In this document: positions 63,390 through 64,000 of the stretch, piece by piece
Layout of the letters: every line of letters begins with the position of its first letter
Position numbering within the stretch: the stretch's first letter is position 1
DNA from: Paracoccaceae bacterium
GTDB taxonomy: Bacteria > Pseudomonadota > Alphaproteobacteria > Rhodobacterales > Rhodobacteraceae
Assembly (NCBI GenBank): GCA_002708925.1
Contig: PAPN01000007.1
Location: 12,080-76,079 of the forward strand
Reading direction: 5' to 3'
DNA: 64,000 nucleotides
Made by a program: the position numbers and the translations under genes
Notes under the pieces: model-generated
What the model saw: only the letters and a program-made list of their open reading frames with translations
Database searches by the model: none
Told to the model about the DNA's origin: nothing

Positions 63390-64000
63390 ATGACTTCTCG
63401 GCCCAGACTGACCCCGCGCATGGCGGCTCTGAACCTGCTGAACCAGGTTCTGGTCGAGCACCGGATGATCTCTGAGGTGACGGCCCACGCGCTGGCCAGG
63501 CTGGACCCGGCAGAGCGCGCCCGCGCGCAGCGGCTGGCGCTGGACACGCTGCGCGGGCTGGAGCGGGCGGATAAGCTGCTGGCCCGCCATCTGAAGAAAA
63601 CCCCACCGGGGGCAGTGCGGAATATCCTGCGGCTGGCGGCGGTCGAGCTGGCCCTGGGCGGCGATGCGCATGGCGTGGTCAACGAGGCCGTCACCCTGAC
63701 CGCCCGCAACAAGCGTATCCAGTCGATGAAGGGCATGGTGAACGCGGTGCTGCGCCGGGTGGCTGAAACCGCGCCCCAGGACTGGGCCAAGCTGCGCGCC
63801 CCCCGGTTGCCGCGCTGGCTGCGCGATCCGCTGATCGAGGGCTACGGCCCCGATGATGTTGCCCGGATGGAGCAGGCCCATTTCGCGGGCGCCCCGCTGG
63901 ACATCACCGCCAAGTCCGATCCGCAGGCCGTGTGCGATGCTCTGGGGGGGGAATTGCTGCCGACCGGGACGATTCGTTTGGCGGAGGCCGGGCAGGTCTC
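63390..64000 (+). CDS. rsmB: 16S rRNA m5C967 methyltransferase, N-terminal part (cut by window edge)
   Basis: Starts ATG 63390 and runs 203 codons to the window edge. The NusB-like N-terminal domain is visible: PRMAALNLLNQVLVEHRM, RAQRLALDTLRGLERADKLLARHL, VRNILRLAAVELALGG, VNEAVTLTARNK and KGMVNAVLRRVAE. The methyltransferase domain follows outside the window. RsmB/Fmu modifies C967 of 16S rRNA. Confidence 0.92.
   Translation, partial: MTSRPRLTPRMAALNLLNQVLVEHRMISEVTAHALARLDPAERARAQRLALDTLRGLERADKLLARHLKKTPPGAVRNILRLAAVELALGGDAHGVVNEAVTLTARNKRIQSMKGMVNAVLRRVAETAPQDWAKLRAPRLPRWLRDPLIEGYGPDDVARMEQAHFAGAPLDITAKSDPQAVCDALGGELLPTGTIRLAEAGQV

Noticed and set aside
1-64000. CRISPR array
   Set aside because: No run of regularly spaced direct repeats with unique spacers was seen, and no cas-like genes are present.

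Overview
The window looks like a chromosome segment of a marine alphaproteobacterium of the Rhodobacteraceae (Roseobacter group). Pointers are the GC-rich coding style, the petABC cytochrome bc1 operon, TRAP transporters, an RbaV/RbaW-like regulatory pair, LolA next to FtsK, HspQ, a DUF1674 protein beside rsmB, and the dispersed GGAGTATTT-type intergenic repeat. This assignment is an inference from gene content; no 16S rRNA gene is present.

Left part (1-12.3 kb) is accessory and catabolic. A cut-off SF1 helicase is followed by a scar of three metabolic gene fragments: the pyruvate carboxylase C-terminus, an acyl-CoA dehydrogenase piece, and the N-terminus of a PcaI-like CoA-transferase. Next come a PcaR-like IclR regulator and an alpha/beta hydrolase that share palindromic operator candidates. 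A second IclR regulator is divergent from an operon-like cluster: cupin, TRAP dctP-dctQ-dctM, a 53-codon internally deleted BKACE remnant, a flavodoxin-fold quinone reductase, a DUF6282 hydrolase and an HpcH/HpaI aldolase. It looks like an import-and-degradation pathway for an unidentified organic acid.

Middle part (12.3-27.8 kb) is a mosaic genomic island that stops at tRNA-Lys(TTT). From left to right it holds: a palindromic boundary sequence; a small HTH gene divergent from a large serine recombinase that is coupled to ParB-like and RepB-like genes; a small hypothetical and a membrane protein; a metallophosphoesterase 1 nt after tniQ; and a decayed tniA-tniB-tniQ transposition operon with a separate lesion in each gene. 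After these come the C-terminal stub of an SMC/RecN-like ATPase, an unknown 270-aa gene, and a satellite-like replication module (AlpA-type HTH, 85-aa protein, Toprim primase, DUF927 helicase-like protein) that abuts the tRNA 3' end without a visible integrase. Two diverged copies of a ~300-bp sequence lie at about 12.5 and 27.4 kb.

Right part (27.8-64 kb) is ordinary core chromosome: dapF-mtaB, petABC, ubiH-like monooxygenase, amidase, dapC-like aminotransferase, ftsK, lolA, a lytic transglycosylase, an AEC transporter, hspQ, ggt, an RbaVW-like pair, RluA-type synthase, a RIO-like kinase, an aldehyde dehydrogenase, a 1-Cys peroxiredoxin, then the rbfA-truB-rpsO-pnp translation/RNA cluster interrupted by accessory genes, and dapB, a DUF1674 protein and the start of rsmB. 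Several strong intrinsic terminators are visible.

The best candidates for something not well described are the serine recombinase-ParB-RepB module with its near-concentric dyad, the catabolic cluster at 5.7-12.3 kb, and the tRNA-adjacent primase/DUF927 satellite with its recurring GCCCAGCGC motif.
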